In this document: positions 22,101 through 35,417 of the stretch, piece by piece
How positions within the stretch are numbered: position 1 is the stretch's first letter
Layout of the letters: each line of letters opens with the position of its first letter
NCBI RefSeq assembly: GCF_036711975.1
Contig: NC_091970.1
Span: 11,787,501-11,851,500 of the forward strand
Direction of reading: 5' to 3'
Source of the DNA: Onthophagus taurus
Lineage: Eukaryota; Arthropoda; Insecta; Coleoptera; Scarabaeidae
Length of the DNA stretch: 64,000 bases
Translations under genes and position numbers: made by a program
The notes under the pieces: model-generated
Told to the model about the DNA's origin: nothing
What the model saw: only the letters and a program-made list of their open reading frames with translations
The model's database searches: none

Positions 22101-25100
22101 TTCTTGAAATAAATTGTTTATTATGAACTAAAAAGATATTATTGATAAACAGATTTTGTTTAGATGTAATGATTTTCTAGTGATAAAATAAAAAATCCCC
22201 ATAATGTCAAAATTGAGTACTTTTGTTATCAAAATCAATCATTACTCAAAAATTAATTGTGATGGAGGAAAGTTTTTTTGAAATAAATTGTTTATTATGA
22301 AGTAAAAAGGTATTATTGATAAACAGATTTTGTTTAGATATAATGATTTTCTAGTGATAAAGAAAAAATCCCCATAATGTCAAAATTAAGTACTTTTGTT
22401 ATCAAAATCGATCATTACTCAAAAATTAATTGTGATGGAGGAAAGTTTTTTTGAAATAAATTGTTTATTATGAACTAAAAAGGCATCATGCATAAACAGA
22501 TTTGGTTTAGTTGTAATGATTTTCTAGTGATAAAGAAAAAACCACCAAAATGTCAAAATTGAGTACTTTTGGTTTTAAAATCGATTATAACTCGGGAATG
22601 AAAGGTGATGGCGAAAAGTTTTTTAGGAGTAAATTGTTTATTATGAACTAAAAAGATATTATTGATAAACAGATTTTGTTTAGATGTAATGATTTTCTAG
22701 TGATAAAGAGAAAATCCTCATAATGTCAAAATTGAGTGCTTTTGTTATCAAAATCGATCATTACTCAAAAATTAATTGTGATCGAGGAAAGTTTTCTTGA
22801 AATAAATTGTTTATTATGAACTAAAAAGATATTATTGACAAACAGATTTTGTTTAGATGTAATGATTTTCTAGTGATAAAGAGAAAATCCTCATAATGTC
22901 AAAATTGAGTACTTTTGTTATCAAAATCGATCATTACTCAAAAATTAATTGTGATGGAGGAAAGTTTTTTTGAAATAAATTGTTTATTATGAACTAAAAA
23001 GATATTATTGATAAACAGATTTTGTTTAGATGTAATGATTTTCTAGTGATAAAATAAAAAATCCCCATAATGTCAAAATTGAGTACTTTTGTTATCAAAA
23101 TCAATCATTACTCAAAAATTAATTGTGATGGAGGAAAGTTTTTTTGAAATAAATTGTTTATTATGAAGTAAAAAGGTATTATTGATAAACAGATTTTGTT
23201 TAGATATAATGATTTTCTAGTGATAAAGAAAAAATCCCCATAATGTCAAAATTAAGTACTTTTGTTATCAAAATCGATCATTACTCAAAAATTAATTGTG
23301 ATGGAGGAAAGTTTTTTTGAAATAAATTGTTTATTATGAACTAAAAAGGCATCATGCATAAACAGATTTGGTTTAGTTGTAATGATTTTCTAGTGATAAA
23401 GAAAAAACCACCAAAATGTCAAAATTGAGTACTTTTGGTTTTAAAATCGATTATAACTCGGGAATGAAAGGTGATGGCGAAAAGTTTTTTAGGAGTAAAT
23501 TGTTTATTATGAACTAAAAAGATATTATTGATAAACAGATTTTGTTTAGATGTAATGATTTTCTAGTGATAAAGAGAAAATCCTCATAATGTCAAAATTG
23601 AGTGCTTTTGTTATCAAAATCGATCATTACTCAAAAATTAATTGTGATCGAGGAAAGTTTTCTTGAAATAAATTGTTTATTATGAACTAAAAAGATATTA
23701 TTGACAAACAGATTTTGTTTAGATGTAATGATTTTCTAGTGATAAAGAGAAAATCCTCATAATGTCAAAATTGAGTACTTTTGTTATCAAAATCAATCAT
23801 TACTCAAAAATTAATTGTGATGGAGAAAAGTTTTTTTGAAATAAATTGTTTATTATGAATAAAAAGATATTATTGATAAACAGATTTTGTTTAGATATAA
23901 TGATTTTCTAGTGATAAAGAAAAAATCCCAATAATGTCAAAATTGAGTACTTTTGTTATCATAATCGATCATTACTCAAAAATTAATTGTGATGGAGGAA
24001 AGTTTTTTTGAAATAAATTGTTTATAATGAACTAAAAAGATATTATTGATGACCAGATTATGTTTAGATGTAATGATTTTCTAGTGATAAAGAGAAAATC
24101 CCCATAATGTCAAAATTGAGTACTTTTGTTATCAAAATCGATCATTACTCAAAAATTAATTGTGATGGAGGAAAGTTTTTTTGAAATAAATTGTTTATTA
24201 TGAACTAAAAAGATATTATTGATAAACAGATTTTGTTTAGATGTAATGATTTTCTAGTGATAAAGAGAAAATCCTCATAATGTCAAAATTGAGTACTTTT
24301 GTTATCAAAATCGATCATTACTCAAAAATTAATTGTGATCGAGGAAAGTTTTCTTGAAATAAATTGTTTATTATGAACTAAAAAGATATTATTGACAAAC
24401 AGATTTTGTTTAGATGTAATGATTTTCTAGTGATAAAATAAAAAATCCCCATAATGTCAAAATTGAGTACTTTTGTTATCAAAATCAATCATTACTCAAA
24501 AATTAATTGTGATGGAGAAAAGTTTTTTTGAAATAAATTGTTTATTATGAATAAAAAGATATTATTGATGAACAGATTTAGTTTAGATATAATGATTTTC
24601 TAGTGATAAAGAAAAAATCCCAATAATGTCAAAATTGAGTACTTTTGTTATCAAAATCGATCATTACTCAAAAATTAATTGTGATCGAGGAAAGTTTTCT
24701 TGAAATAAATTGTTTATTATGAACTAAAAAGATATTATTGATAAACAGATTTTGTTTAGATGTAATGATTTTCTAGTGATAAAGAGAAAATCCTCATAAT
24801 GTCAAAATTGAGTACTTTTGTTATCAAAATCGATCATTACTCAAAAATTAATTGTGATCGAGGAAAGTTTTCTTGAAATAAATTGTTTATTATGAACTAA
24901 AAAGATATTATTGACAAACAGATTTTGTTTAGATGTAATGATTTTCTAGTGATAAAATAAAAAATCCCCATAATGTCAAAATTGAGTACTTTTGTTATCA
25001 AAATCAATCATTACTCAAAAATTAATTGTGATGGAGAAAAGTTTTTTTGAAATAAATTGTTTATTATGAATAAAAAGATATTATTGATGAACAGATTTAG

Positions 25101-28100
25101 TTTAGATATAATGATTTTCTAGTGATAAAGAAAAAATCCCAATAATGTCAAAATTGAGTACTTTTGTTATCAAAATCGATCATTACTCAAAAATTAATTG
25201 TGATCGAGGAAAGTTTTCTTGAAATAAATTGTTTATTATGAACTAAAAAGATATTATTGATAAACAGATTTTGTTTAGATGTAATGATTTTCTAGTGATA
25301 AAGAGAAAATCCGTATAATGTCAAAATTGAGTACTTTTGTTATCAAAATCGATCATTACTCAAAAATTAATTGTGATGGAGGAAAGTTTTTTTGAAATAA
25401 ATTGTTTATTATGAAGTAACAAGATATTATTGATAAACAGATTTTGTTTAGATATAATGATTTTCTAGTGATAAAGAAAAAATCCCAATAATGTCAAAAT
25501 TGAGTACTTTTGTTATCAAAATCGATCATTACTCAAAAATTAATTGTGATGGAGGAAAGTTTTTTTGAAATAAATTGTTTATTATGAACTAAAAAGATAT
25601 TATTGATAAACAGATTTTGTTTAGATGTAATGATTTTCTAGTGATAAAGAGAAAATCCTCATAATGTCAAAATTGAGTACTTTTGTTATCAAAATCGATC
25701 ATTACTCAAAAATTAATTGTGATCGAGGAAAGTTTTCTTGAAATAAATTGTTTATTATGAACTAAAAAGATATTATTGATAAACAGATTTTGTTTAGATG
25801 TAATGATTTTCTAGTGATAAAATAAAAAATCCCCATAATGTCAAAATTGAGTACTTTTGTTATCAAAATCAATCATTACTCAAAAATTAATTGTGATGGA
25901 GGAAAGTTTTTTTGAAATAAATTGTTTATTATGAAGTAAAAAGATATTATTGATAAACAGATTTTGTTTAGATATAATGATTTTCTAGTGATAAAGAAAA
26001 AATCCCAATAATGTCAAAATTGAGTACTTTTGTTATCAAAATCGATCATTACTCAAAAATTAATTGTGATGGAGGAAAGTTTTTTTGAAATAAATTGTTT
26101 ATTATGAAGTAAAAAGATATTATTGATAAACAGATTTTGTTTAGATATAATGATTTTCTAGTGATAAAGAAAAAATCCCAATAATGTCAAAATTGAGTAC
26201 TTTTGTTATCAAAATCGATCATTACTCAAAAATTAATTGTGCTGGAGGAAAGTTTTTTTGAAATAAATTGTTTATTATGAAGTAAAAAGATATTATTGAT
26301 AAACAGATTTTGTTTAGATATAATGATTTTCTAGTGATAAAGAAAAAATCCCAATAATGTCAAAATTGAGTACTTTTGTTATCAAAATCGATCATTACTC
26401 AAAAATTAATTGTGATGGAGGAAAGTTTTTTTGAAATAAATTGTTTATTATGAACTAAAAAGATATTATTGATAAACAGATTTTGTTTAGATGTAATGAT
26501 TTTCTAGTGATAAAGAGAAAATCCTCATAATGTCAAAATTGAGTACTTTTGTTATCAAAATCGATCATTACTCAAAAATTAATTGTGATCGAGGAAAGTT
26601 TTCTTGAAATAAATTGTTTATTATGAACTAAAAAGATATTATTGATAAACAGATTTTGTTTAGATGTAATGATTTTCTAGTGATAAAATAAAAAATCCCC
26701 ATAATGTCAAAATTGAGTACTTTTGTTATCAAAATCAATCATTACTCAAAAATTAATTGTGATGGAGGAAAGTTTTTTTGAAATAAATTGTTTATTATGA
26801 AGTAAAAAGATATTATTGATAAACAGATTTTGTTTAGATATAATGATTTTCTAGTGATAAAGAAAAAATCCCAATAATGTCAAAATTGAGTACTTTTGTT
26901 ATCAAAATCGATCATTACTCAAAAATTAATTGTGATGGAGGAAAGTTTTTTTGAAATAAATTGTTTATTATGAAGTAAAAAGATATTATTGATAAACAGA
27001 TTTTGTTTAGATATAATGATTTTCTAGTGATAAAGAAAAAATCCCAATAATGTCAAAATTGAGTACTTTTGTTATCAAAATCGATCATTACTCAAAAATT
27101 AATTGTGCTGGAGGAAAGTTTTTTTGAAATAAATTGTTTATTATGAAGTAAAAAGATATTATTGATAAACAGATTTTGTTTAGATATAATGATTTTCTAG
27201 TGATAAAGAAAAAATCCCAATAATGTCAAAATTGAGTACTTTTGTTATCAAAATCGATCATTACTCAAAAATTAATTGTGATGGAGGAAAGTTTTTTTGA
27301 AATAAATTGTTTATTATGAAGTAACAAGATATTATTGATAAACAGATTTTGTTTAGATATAATGATTTTCTAGTGATAAAGAAAAAATCCCAATAATGTC
27401 AAAATTGAGTACTTTTGTTATCAAAATCGATCATTACTCAAAAATTAATTGTGATGGAGGAAAGTTTTTTTGAAATAAATTGTTTATTATGAAGTAAAAA
27501 GATATTATTGATAAACAGATTTTGTTTAGATATAATGATTTTCTAGTGATAAAGAAAAAATCCCAATAATGTTAAAATTGAGTACTTTTGTTATCAAAAT
27601 CGATCATTACTCAAAAATTAATTGTGATGGAGGAAAGTTTTTTTTGAAATAAATTGTTTATTATGAACTAAAAAGATATTATTGATGAACAGATTTTGTT
27701 TAGATGTAATAATTTTCTAGAGATAAAGAGAAAATCCCCATAATGTCAAAATTGAGTACTTTTGTTATCAAAATTGATCATTACTCAAAAATTAATTATG
27801 ATGGAAGAGAGTTTTTTGGAAATAAATTGTTTATTATGAACTAAAAAGATATTATTGATGAACAGATTTTGTTTAGATGTAATGATTTTCTAGAGATAAA
27901 GAAAAAATCCCCATAATGTCAAAATTAAGTACTTTTGTTATCAAAATCGATCATTACTCAAAAATTAATTGTGATGGAGGAAAGTTTTTTTGAAATAAAT
28001 TGTTTATTATGAACTAAAAAGATATTATTGATAAACAGATTTTGTTTAGATGTAATGATTTTCTAGTGATAAAGAGAAAATCCCCGTAATGTCAAAATTG

Positions 28101-28174
28101 AGTATTTTTGGTTTTAAAATCGATCATAACTCAGGAATGAAAGGTGATGACAGAAAGTTTTTTTAGGAATAAAT
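16126..28174 (+). repeat. Satellite 1: 173-bp monomer, about 70 copies
   Basis: The word AAATTGAGTACTTTT recurs every 172-174 bp (for example 16161, 16333, 16506, 16679, 16852 for GAGTAC) up to 28100. Two monomer types alternate irregularly. Type A has ATCATTACTCAAAAATTAAT and GATGGAGGAAAG. Type B has ATCATAACTCAGGAATGAAA and GATGGCGAAAAG, usually after CCACCAAAATGTC. Five-monomer blocks of about 865 bp are repeated, for example around 22481 and 23346 (AAGGCATCATGCATAAAC) and around 26241 and 27107 (TGTGCTGGAGG). No open frame of any length. Monomers lie head to tail throughout. Confidence 0.95.
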
Positions 28175-29990
28175 GATTTCAACACACCCTCTTAAAATAG
28201 AGATTTTAATCTTTAATTTGAGACACAAATCATTTCTGTATCTTCAGAAATAAAGTCGGAGCGATTTTTTAAATTTCATTAATTTTTCACATTTACCCCA
28301 AATTTTGGAGTAATCAATTTTAGACCGTTTCAGATTTTTTTCATAATCAACTAATTGACTACAAAACACCCTCTTAAAATAGAGATTTTAATCTTTAATT
28401 TGAGACACAAATCATTTCTGTATCTTCAGAAATAAAGTCGGAGCGATTTTTTAAATTTCTCTCATTTTTTACATTTACCCCAAATTTTGGAGTAATCAAT
28501 TTTAGACCGTTTCAGATTTTTTTCATAATCAACTAATTGATTACAAAACACCCTCTTAAAATAGAGATTTTAATCTTTAATTTGAGACACAAATCATTTC
28601 TGTATCTTCATTAATAAAGTCGGAGCGATTTTTTAAATTTCTTTCAATTTTGACATTTACCCCAAATTTTGGAGTAATCAATTTTAGACCGTTTCAGATT
28701 TTTTTCATAATCAACTAATTGATTACAAAACACCCTCTTAAAATAGAGATTTTAATCTTTAATTTGAGACACAAATCATTTCTGTATCTTCAGAAATAAA
28801 GTCGGAGCGATTTTTTAAATTTCTTTCATTTTTTACATTTACCCCAAATTTTGGAGTAATCAATTTTAGACCGTTTCAGATTTTTTTCATAATCAACTTA
28901 TTGATTACAAAACACCCTCTTAAAATAGAGATTTTAATCTTTAATTTGAGACACAAATCATTTCTGTATCTTCAGAAATAAAGTCGGAGCGATTTTTTAA
29001 ATTTCTTTCATTTTTTACATTTACCCCAAATTTTGGAGTAATCAATTTTAGACCGTTTCAGATTTTTTTCATAATCAACTAATTGATTACAATGCACCCT
29101 CTTAAAATAGAGATTTTAATCTTTAATTTGAGACACAAATCATTTCTTTATCTCCATTAATAAAGTCGGAGCGATTTTTTAAATTTCTTTCATTTTTGAC
29201 ATTTACCCCAAATTTTGGAGTAATCAATTTTAGACCGTTTCAGATTTTTTTCATAATCAACTAATTGATTACAACGCACCCTCTTAAAATAGAGATTTTA
29301 ATCTTTAATTTGAGACACAAATCATTTCTTTATCTCCATTAATAAAGTCGGAGCGATTTTTTAAATTTCTTTCATTTTTTACATTTACCCCAAATTTTGG
29401 AGTAATCAATTTGAGACAGATTCAGATTTTTTTCATAATCAACTAATTGATTACAACGCACCCTCTTAAAATAGAGATTTTAATCTTTAATTTGAGACAC
29501 AAATCATTTCTTTATCTCCACTAATAAAGTCGGAGCGATTTTTTAAATTTCTTTCAATTTTGACATTTACCCCAAATTTTGGAGTAATCAATTTTAGACC
29601 GTTTCAGATTTTTTTCATAATCAACTTATTGATTACAACGCACCCTCTTAAAATAGAGATTTTAATCTTTAATTTGAGACACAAATCATTTCTTTATCTC
29701 CATTAATAAAGTCGGAGCGATTTTTTAAATTTCTTTCATTTTTTACATTTACCCCAAATTTTGGAGTAATCAATTTGAGACAGATTCAGATTTTTTTCAT
29801 AATCAACTAATTGATTACAACGCACCCTCTTAAAATAGAGATTTTAATCTTTAATTTGAGACACAAATCATTTCTGTATCTTCATAAATAAAGTCGGAGC
29901 GATTTTTTTAATTTCTTTCATTTTTGACATTTACCCCAAATTTTGGAGTAATCAATTTTAGACCGTTTCAGATTATTTTCATGATCACAA
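28175..29990 (+). repeat. Satellite 2: 182-bp monomer, ten copies
   Basis: ACACCCTCTTAAAATAGAG recurs at 28184, 28366, 28548 and so on every 182 bp. Copies are very similar and differ mainly in TCAGAAATAAAG versus CCATTAATAAAG and AAAACACC versus CAACGCACC. It directly abuts satellite 1 at GGAATAAATGATTTC and ends about 170 bp before the SMYD-like start codon. Confidence 0.95.
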
Positions 29991-30160
29991 TAAGAGAGAT
30001 ATAAGTATAGTTAATCTATAATTGTAACCAACCTCTAAGAACTAAAACTCCCCACTCAAACATTTAGGTATTTTAAGAAAGTCTAAAATTAAATCTTCGA
30101 CTATCTAATTTACACTTCGAGCAAAATCATCTCAAAACCTTAAAAAATCGATTATTTAGA
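29991..30160 (+). promoter_or_regulatory. 5' flank of SMYD-like gene
   Basis: Only about 170 bp of unique DNA separate the last satellite 2 monomer from the ATG at 30161, so the core promoter and 5' UTR must lie here or in the satellite. No clear TATA box. Confidence 0.4.
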
Positions 30161-30438
30161 ATGTACCATATCGAAAGTAATGATATTTATGGTCGGTAAG
30201 TTAGTAATTTTCGCTTTTTATAAATTTAGCAAATTCAACACTAATTTTGCGGTTAGTTTTTTAGTTGCATCGAGAGATTTGAAAGCCGGTGAAGTAATTT
30301 TGGAAGAGAACCCAATAATTATAGGTTCAGAAATCGAAGGAAAACATATTTGCTTTAAATGTGCGACAATTTTAGAACGAAATTTATTGGTTTGTAAGAA
30401 ATGCGGTGCTGCTACAATTTGTTCCCATGAATGTGAAG
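30161..30438 (+). CDS. SMYD-like SET/MYND protein, exons 1-2
   Basis: Exon 1 is 30161-30195 (MYHIESNDIYG, phase 2), then a 61-bp GTAAGT..TTAG intron (30196-30256), then exon 2 30257-30438 (phase 1). Spliced reading GRFLVASRDLKAGEVILEEN is the usual N-terminal SET strand of insect SmydA proteins. The MYND zinc finger follows: Cys44, 47, 58, 61, 67, 71, then His76 and Cys81 from exon 3. Exon 2 ends at GAA G|GTAAAA, and its partner acceptor is 40426-40427 (TTGTTTAG). The protein is predicted to act as a lysine methyltransferase-like regulator; substrates are unknown for this group. Confidence 0.85.
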
Positions 30439-30503
30439 GTAAAAAAACATTTTATTCGCTTATTTATTATTATTTAATACATTTTTATTACTACATAAAT
30501 TGA

Positions 30504-30761
30504 TTAAGGGCAAACCGCGTTTCCTATTCGCCCGGGAAATGCTAAATCTTTACTTGCATGAACGCGACAAATCGATTTATATCTTCTTTTCGATGAATCT
30601 AAAGATGCAAATTGATTGTAATTGTTTCCATATCCGTATCCACTTGGATAATTTCTCCCGAAAGAGCGTCGATTTCCATAAAATAACTCGTAAACTCCGA
30701 TTGCGGAGGTATTTAATGTAGCGATGAGAAGAAATACGACAAAAATTAATGAGTATTTCAT
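30504..30761 (-). CDS. Small secreted Gly/Tyr-rich peptide, nested in SMYD intron
   Basis: 85 residues. An N-terminal MKYSLIFVVFLLIATLNTSA is a good signal peptide, followed by a mature part with GYGYGNNYNQ, basic KRR, and a C-terminal half with two cysteines (SICRVHAS and NAVCP, the latter at the end). Upstream on the minus strand are a 54-bp 5' UTR intron (30823-30770, GTAAGG..CTGTAG), a TATA box and a CRE-like site. Downstream are several AATAAA words (for example 30489-30484). The family is not recognised; cuticular, antimicrobial or other secreted roles are all possible. Antisense to SMYD intron 2. Confidence 0.6.
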   Translation of the reverse strand: MKYSLIFVVFLLIATLNTSAIGVYELFYGNRRSFGRNYPSGYGYGNNYNQFASLDSSKRRYKSICRVHASKDLAFPGRIGNAVCP

Positions 30762-30769
30762 TTTTACGC

Positions 30770-30823
30770 CTACAGAAATTAATTTTAATTTAATTAAATA
30801 ATAAAATTAAATTTAACCCTTAC
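30770..30823 (-). other. 5' UTR intron of the nested gene
   Basis: Minus strand AAAA|GTAAGG at 30823 and TTTCTGTAG|GCG at 30770, 8 bp before the ATG. AT-rich and short, as usual for insect introns. Confidence 0.5.
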
Positions 30824-30921
30824 TTTTGGAGTCAAAAATTCCTTAAAAACACAAATTTCTGGAAACTTTAAAATCACCACAACTTCATCTGAATAATAAA
30901 TAGTATTTGATTCGCTCGTGG

Positions 30922-30928
30922 TTTTATA
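30922..30928 (-). promoter_or_regulatory. TATA box of the nested gene
   Basis: TATAAAA on the minus strand about 160 bp upstream of the ATG. An initiator-like TTCAGAT lies about 32-38 bp downstream (30893-30887). Confidence 0.5.
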
Positions 30929-30947
30929 TCTCGCCTCTGGATAACCG

Positions 30948-30955
30948 TGACGTCA
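30948..30955. promoter_or_regulatory. CRE-like palindrome TGACGTCA
   Basis: A perfect 8-bp CREB/ATF consensus 20 bp upstream of the TATA box of the nested gene. Confidence 0.45.
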
Positions 30956-31549
30956 CAAAACATTTTATCTCACCGCGAAAGAACAACGAGGAAGAATAAA
31001 TAAATTATTAAGAAGAAACTAAAAAAGAACAAAAGTTGGCCTTGAATTTATATACGGTGAATAATATTTTGTTATTTCCCTTTGAGACGTTGATGAAATA
31101 TATTTAAATACATAAATACAATCATATACTCATCATTTAAATCATTTACATTTTAAATGTCAAAATTATAACATTATTTTTAATTTTGACGCTTTATTTC
31201 CGACAAATTTAATTAAAATTTTTGAATCTAACCTACAATTTTCTTTTATTTTTGACATTTAAACGTCAAAATTACCTTAGTTCGCGAATTTGACATTTTG
31301 ATTTTTATTATTTTTTGAACTTCAACCTATGTAACCTCTTAGCTCAACTCAACGACCTTCTTCTTATCGAATTGGAACGATTTCTATTAATAATATTACG
31401 AGAAGTTAAATATTTTTGTAATCATAACAGGATTTTTTTTAAAATAAGATTAATTTAATTTCCCTGTGAATAGTATGTTGGTTATCACTTCACGACATTT
31501 CAGGCCATCTCAAAGAATGTTATTTTTATCGATAAATCTTTCGTATAAT
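30956..31549. other. Unannotated part of SMYD intron 2
   Basis: AT-rich with several TTTTGACG/CGTCAAAAT words in both orientations between 31150 and 31300. No ORF or repeat pair supported. Confidence 0.5.
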
Positions 31550-34500
31550 ATTTTATACGAATTTTTAAAACTTAATCTGCGAAAATTGCAAATTCGATTT
31601 TTCAAAACGGCTTGTTGCATTAAAAAGAGGATACTTTAATTAATAATTGGTGATATTTCCACAAGGATCCTTCAAGAAATTAATTTTATACCGAATTTTG
31701 AAATTTATCGATGAAAATTGCAACATCGAAAATTTTATCAAAACTTCAAATATTGTTTTCTCAAAAACTAAAAGTTATTTTTCAAAACGGGTTAGTTCAT
31801 TGGAAAGAGGACACTTTTATTAACACTTTGGGAAATTTTCATACTAATATTCCAAAAACAGGATTTTATACGAATTTTTAAAACTTAATCGGCGAAAATT
31901 GTAAAATTCGAGAAAATTGTCGATCATTTCAAAAATTTATTTCTCAAAAACTGAAAGTGATTTTTCAAAACGGCTTGTTGCATTAAAAAGAGGATATCTT
32001 AATTAATAATTGGTGATATTTCCACAAGGATCCTTCAAGAAATTCATTTTATACCGAATCTTAAAAGCTATCGATGAAAATTGCAACATCGAAAATTTGA
32101 TCAAAACTTCAAATATTGTTTTCTCAAAAATTAAAAGTTATTTTTCAAAACGTGTTGGTTCATTGGAAAGAGGACACTCTTATTAACGCTTTTGGAAATT
32201 TTCGTACTCATATTCAAAAAAATGGATTTTGTAAGAATTTTTAAAACTTAATCGGCGTAAATTGCAAAATTCGAAAAAATTGTCGATCATTTCAAAAATT
32301 TATTTCTCAAAAACTGAAAGTGATTTTTCAAAATGGTTATTTGCATTAAAAAGAGGATGCTTTAATTAATAACTGGTGATATTTCCACCAGGATCCTTCA
32401 AAAAATTAATTTTATACCGAATTTTGCAAGTTATCGATGAAATTTGCTACATCGAAAATTTTATCAAAACTTCAAATATTGTTTTCTCAAAAACTAAAAG
32501 TTATTTTTAAAAACGGGTTGGTTCATTGGAAAGAGGACACTTTTATTAACACTTTAGGAAATTTTCATACTCATATTCCAAAAAATGGATTTTATACGAA
32601 TTTTTAAAACTTAATCGGCGAAAATTGTAAAATTCGAAAAAATTGTCGATCATTTCAAAAATTTATTTCTCAAAAACTGAAAGTGATTTTTCAAAATGGT
32701 TATTTGCATTAAAAAGAGGATGCTTTAATTAATAACTGGTGATATTTCCACCAGGATCCTTCAAAAAATTAATTTTATACCGAATTTTGCAAGTTATCGA
32801 TGAAATTTGCTACATCGAAAATTTTATCAAAACTTCAAATATTGTTTTCTCAAAAACTAAAAGTTATTTTCAAAACGTGTCGGTTCATTGGAAAGAGGAC
32901 ACTCTTATTAACACTTCGGGAAATTTTCATACTCATATTCCAAAAAATGGATTTTGTACAAATTTTTAAAACTTAATCAACAAAAATTGTAAAATTCGAA
33001 AAAACTATCGATCATTTCAAAAATTTTTTTCTCAAAAACTACAAGTGATTTTTCAAAACGACTTATTGCATTAAAAAGAGGATACCTTAATTAATAATTG
33101 GTGATATTTCCACAAGGATCCTTCAAGAAATTAATTTTATAGCGAATTTTGAAACTTATCGATGAAAATTGCAACATCGAAAATTTTATCAAAACTTCAA
33201 ATATTGTTTTCTCAAAAACTAAAAGTTATTTTTTAAAACGTGTTGGTTCATTAGAAAGAGGACACTCTTATTAACACTTTGGAAAATTTTCAAACTCATA
33301 TTCCAAAAACTGGATTTTATACGAATTTTTAAAATTTAATTGGCGAAAATTGCAAAATTCGAGAAAATTTTCGATCATTTCAAAAATTTATTTCTCAAAA
33401 ACTAAAAACGATTTTTCAAAACGACTTGTTGCATTCAAAACGGGTTGGTTCATTGGAAAGAGGACACTCTTATTAACATTTTGGTAAATTTTCATACTCA
33501 TATTCCAAGAACTGGATTTTATACGAATTTTTAAAACTTAATCGGCGAAAATTTCAAAATTCGAGAAAATTGTCGATCATTTCAAAAATTTATTTCTCAA
33601 AAACTAAAAGCGATTTTTCAAAACGGCTTGTTGCATTAAAAAGACGATACTTTAATTAATAATTGGTTATATTTCCACAAGGATCTTTCAAGAAATTAAT
33701 TTTATAGCGAATTTAAAAGTTATCGATGAAAATTGCAACATTTAAAATTTGATCAAAACTTCAAACATTGTTTTCTCAAAAACTAAAAGTTATTTTTCAA
33801 AACGGGTTAGTTCATGGGAAAGAGGACACTTTTATTAACACTTTGGGAAATTTTCATACTCGTATTCCAAGAAATGGTTTTATACGAATTTTTAAAACTT
33901 AATCGGCGAAAATTGCAAAATTCGAAAAAATTATCGATCATTTCAAAAATTTATTTCTCAAAACTAAAAGTGATTTTTCAAAACGGCTTTTTGCGTTAAA
34001 AAGAGGATACTTTAATTAATAATTGGTGATATTTCGACAAGGTTCCTTCAAAAAATTAATTTTATACCGAATTTTGTATGTTATCGATGAAAATTACAAC
34101 ATCGAAAATTTTATCAAAACTTCAAATATTGTTTTCTCAAAAACTAAAAGTTATTTTTCAAAACGTGTCGGTTCATTGGAAAGAGGACACTTTTATTAAC
34201 ACTTTGGGAAATTTTCAAACTCATATTTCAAGAAATGGATTTTATAAGAATTTTTAAAACTTAATCGGCGAAAATTGCAAAATTCGAGAAAATTGTCGAT
34301 CATTTCAAAAATTTATTTCTCAAAAACTAAAAGCGACTTTTCAAAACGACTTGTTGCATTAAAAAGAGGATACTTTAATTAATAATTGGTGATATTTCCA
34401 CAAGGATCCTTCAAGAAATTAATTTTATGGCGAATTTTGAAACTTATCGATGAAAATTGCAACATCGAAAATTTGATCAAAACTTCAAATATTGTTTTCT

Positions 34501-35290
34501 CAAAAATTAAAAGTTATTTTTAAAAACGTGTTAGTTCATTGGAAAGAGGACACTCTTATTAACACTTTGGGAAATTTTCAAACTCATATTCCAAAAACTG
34601 GATTTTATACGAATTTTTAACACTTAATTGGCGAAAATTGCAAAATTCGAGAAAATTTTCGATCATTTCAAAAATTTATTTCTCAAAAACTAAAAACGAT
34701 TTTTCAAAACAACTTGTTACATTAAAAAGAGGATCCTTTAATTAATAATTGGTGATATTTCCACAAGGATCCTTCATGAAATTAATTTTATGGCGAATTT
34801 TGAAACTTATCGATGAAAATTGCAACATCGAAAATTTGATCAAAACTTCAAATATTGTTTTCTCAAAAACTAAAAGTTATTTTTAAAAACGTGTTGGTTC
34901 ATTGAAAAGAGGACACTCTTATTAACACTTTGAGAAATTTACATACTCATATTCCAAGAAATGGATTTTGTACGAATTTTTTAAACTTAATCGGCGAAAA
35001 TTACAAAATTCGAAACAATTGTCGTTCATTTCAAAAATTTATTTGTCAAAAACTAAATGCGATTTTTCAAAACGGCTTGTTGCATTAAAAAGGGGATACT
35101 TTAATTAATAATTGGTGATATTTCCATAAGGATGCTTCAAGAAATTAATTTTATAGCGAATTTTGCAAGTTATCAATGAAAATTGCAACATCGAAAATTT
35201 TATCAAAACTTCAAATATTGTTTTCTCAAAAACTAAAAGCGATTTTTCAAAACGACTTGTTGCATTAAAAATAGGATACTTTAATTAATA
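31550..35290 (+). repeat. Satellite 3: about 363-bp dimeric monomer, about ten copies
   Basis: AGGATCC recurs at 31664, 32028, 32390, 32753 and 33115, i.e. every 362-364 bp. Each unit is two diverged halves of about 181 bp, marked by TTTTCTCAAAAACTAAAAGTTAT and TTTCTCAAAAACTGAAAGTGAT. An irregular join near 33427-33440 drops part of a half unit. Lies in SMYD intron 2 and ends just before the LINE copies. Confidence 0.9.
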
Positions 35291-35417
35291 ATCGAAAGTG
35301 GTAACAGCGACAGTTCTGTTAGTAATGAATGTGATGATGAATTATGAAGAGAAGAAAACTAGATGAAACTGCAACAATTGGCATTTTCGTACAATTGTTC
35401 AGTGGGAATTTAATTTC
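35291..35417. other. Junction DNA between satellite 3 and LINE
   Basis: Short unique sequence; one frame reads SGNSDSSVSNECDDEL, acidic and serine-rich, which could be a scrap of a transposase N-terminus. Confidence 0.3.

Noticed and set aside
16126..29990. Regular direct repeats that could suggest a CRISPR array
   Set aside because: Units of 173 and 182 bp are repeated in full with no variable spacers, and the setting is an insect genome. These are satellites.
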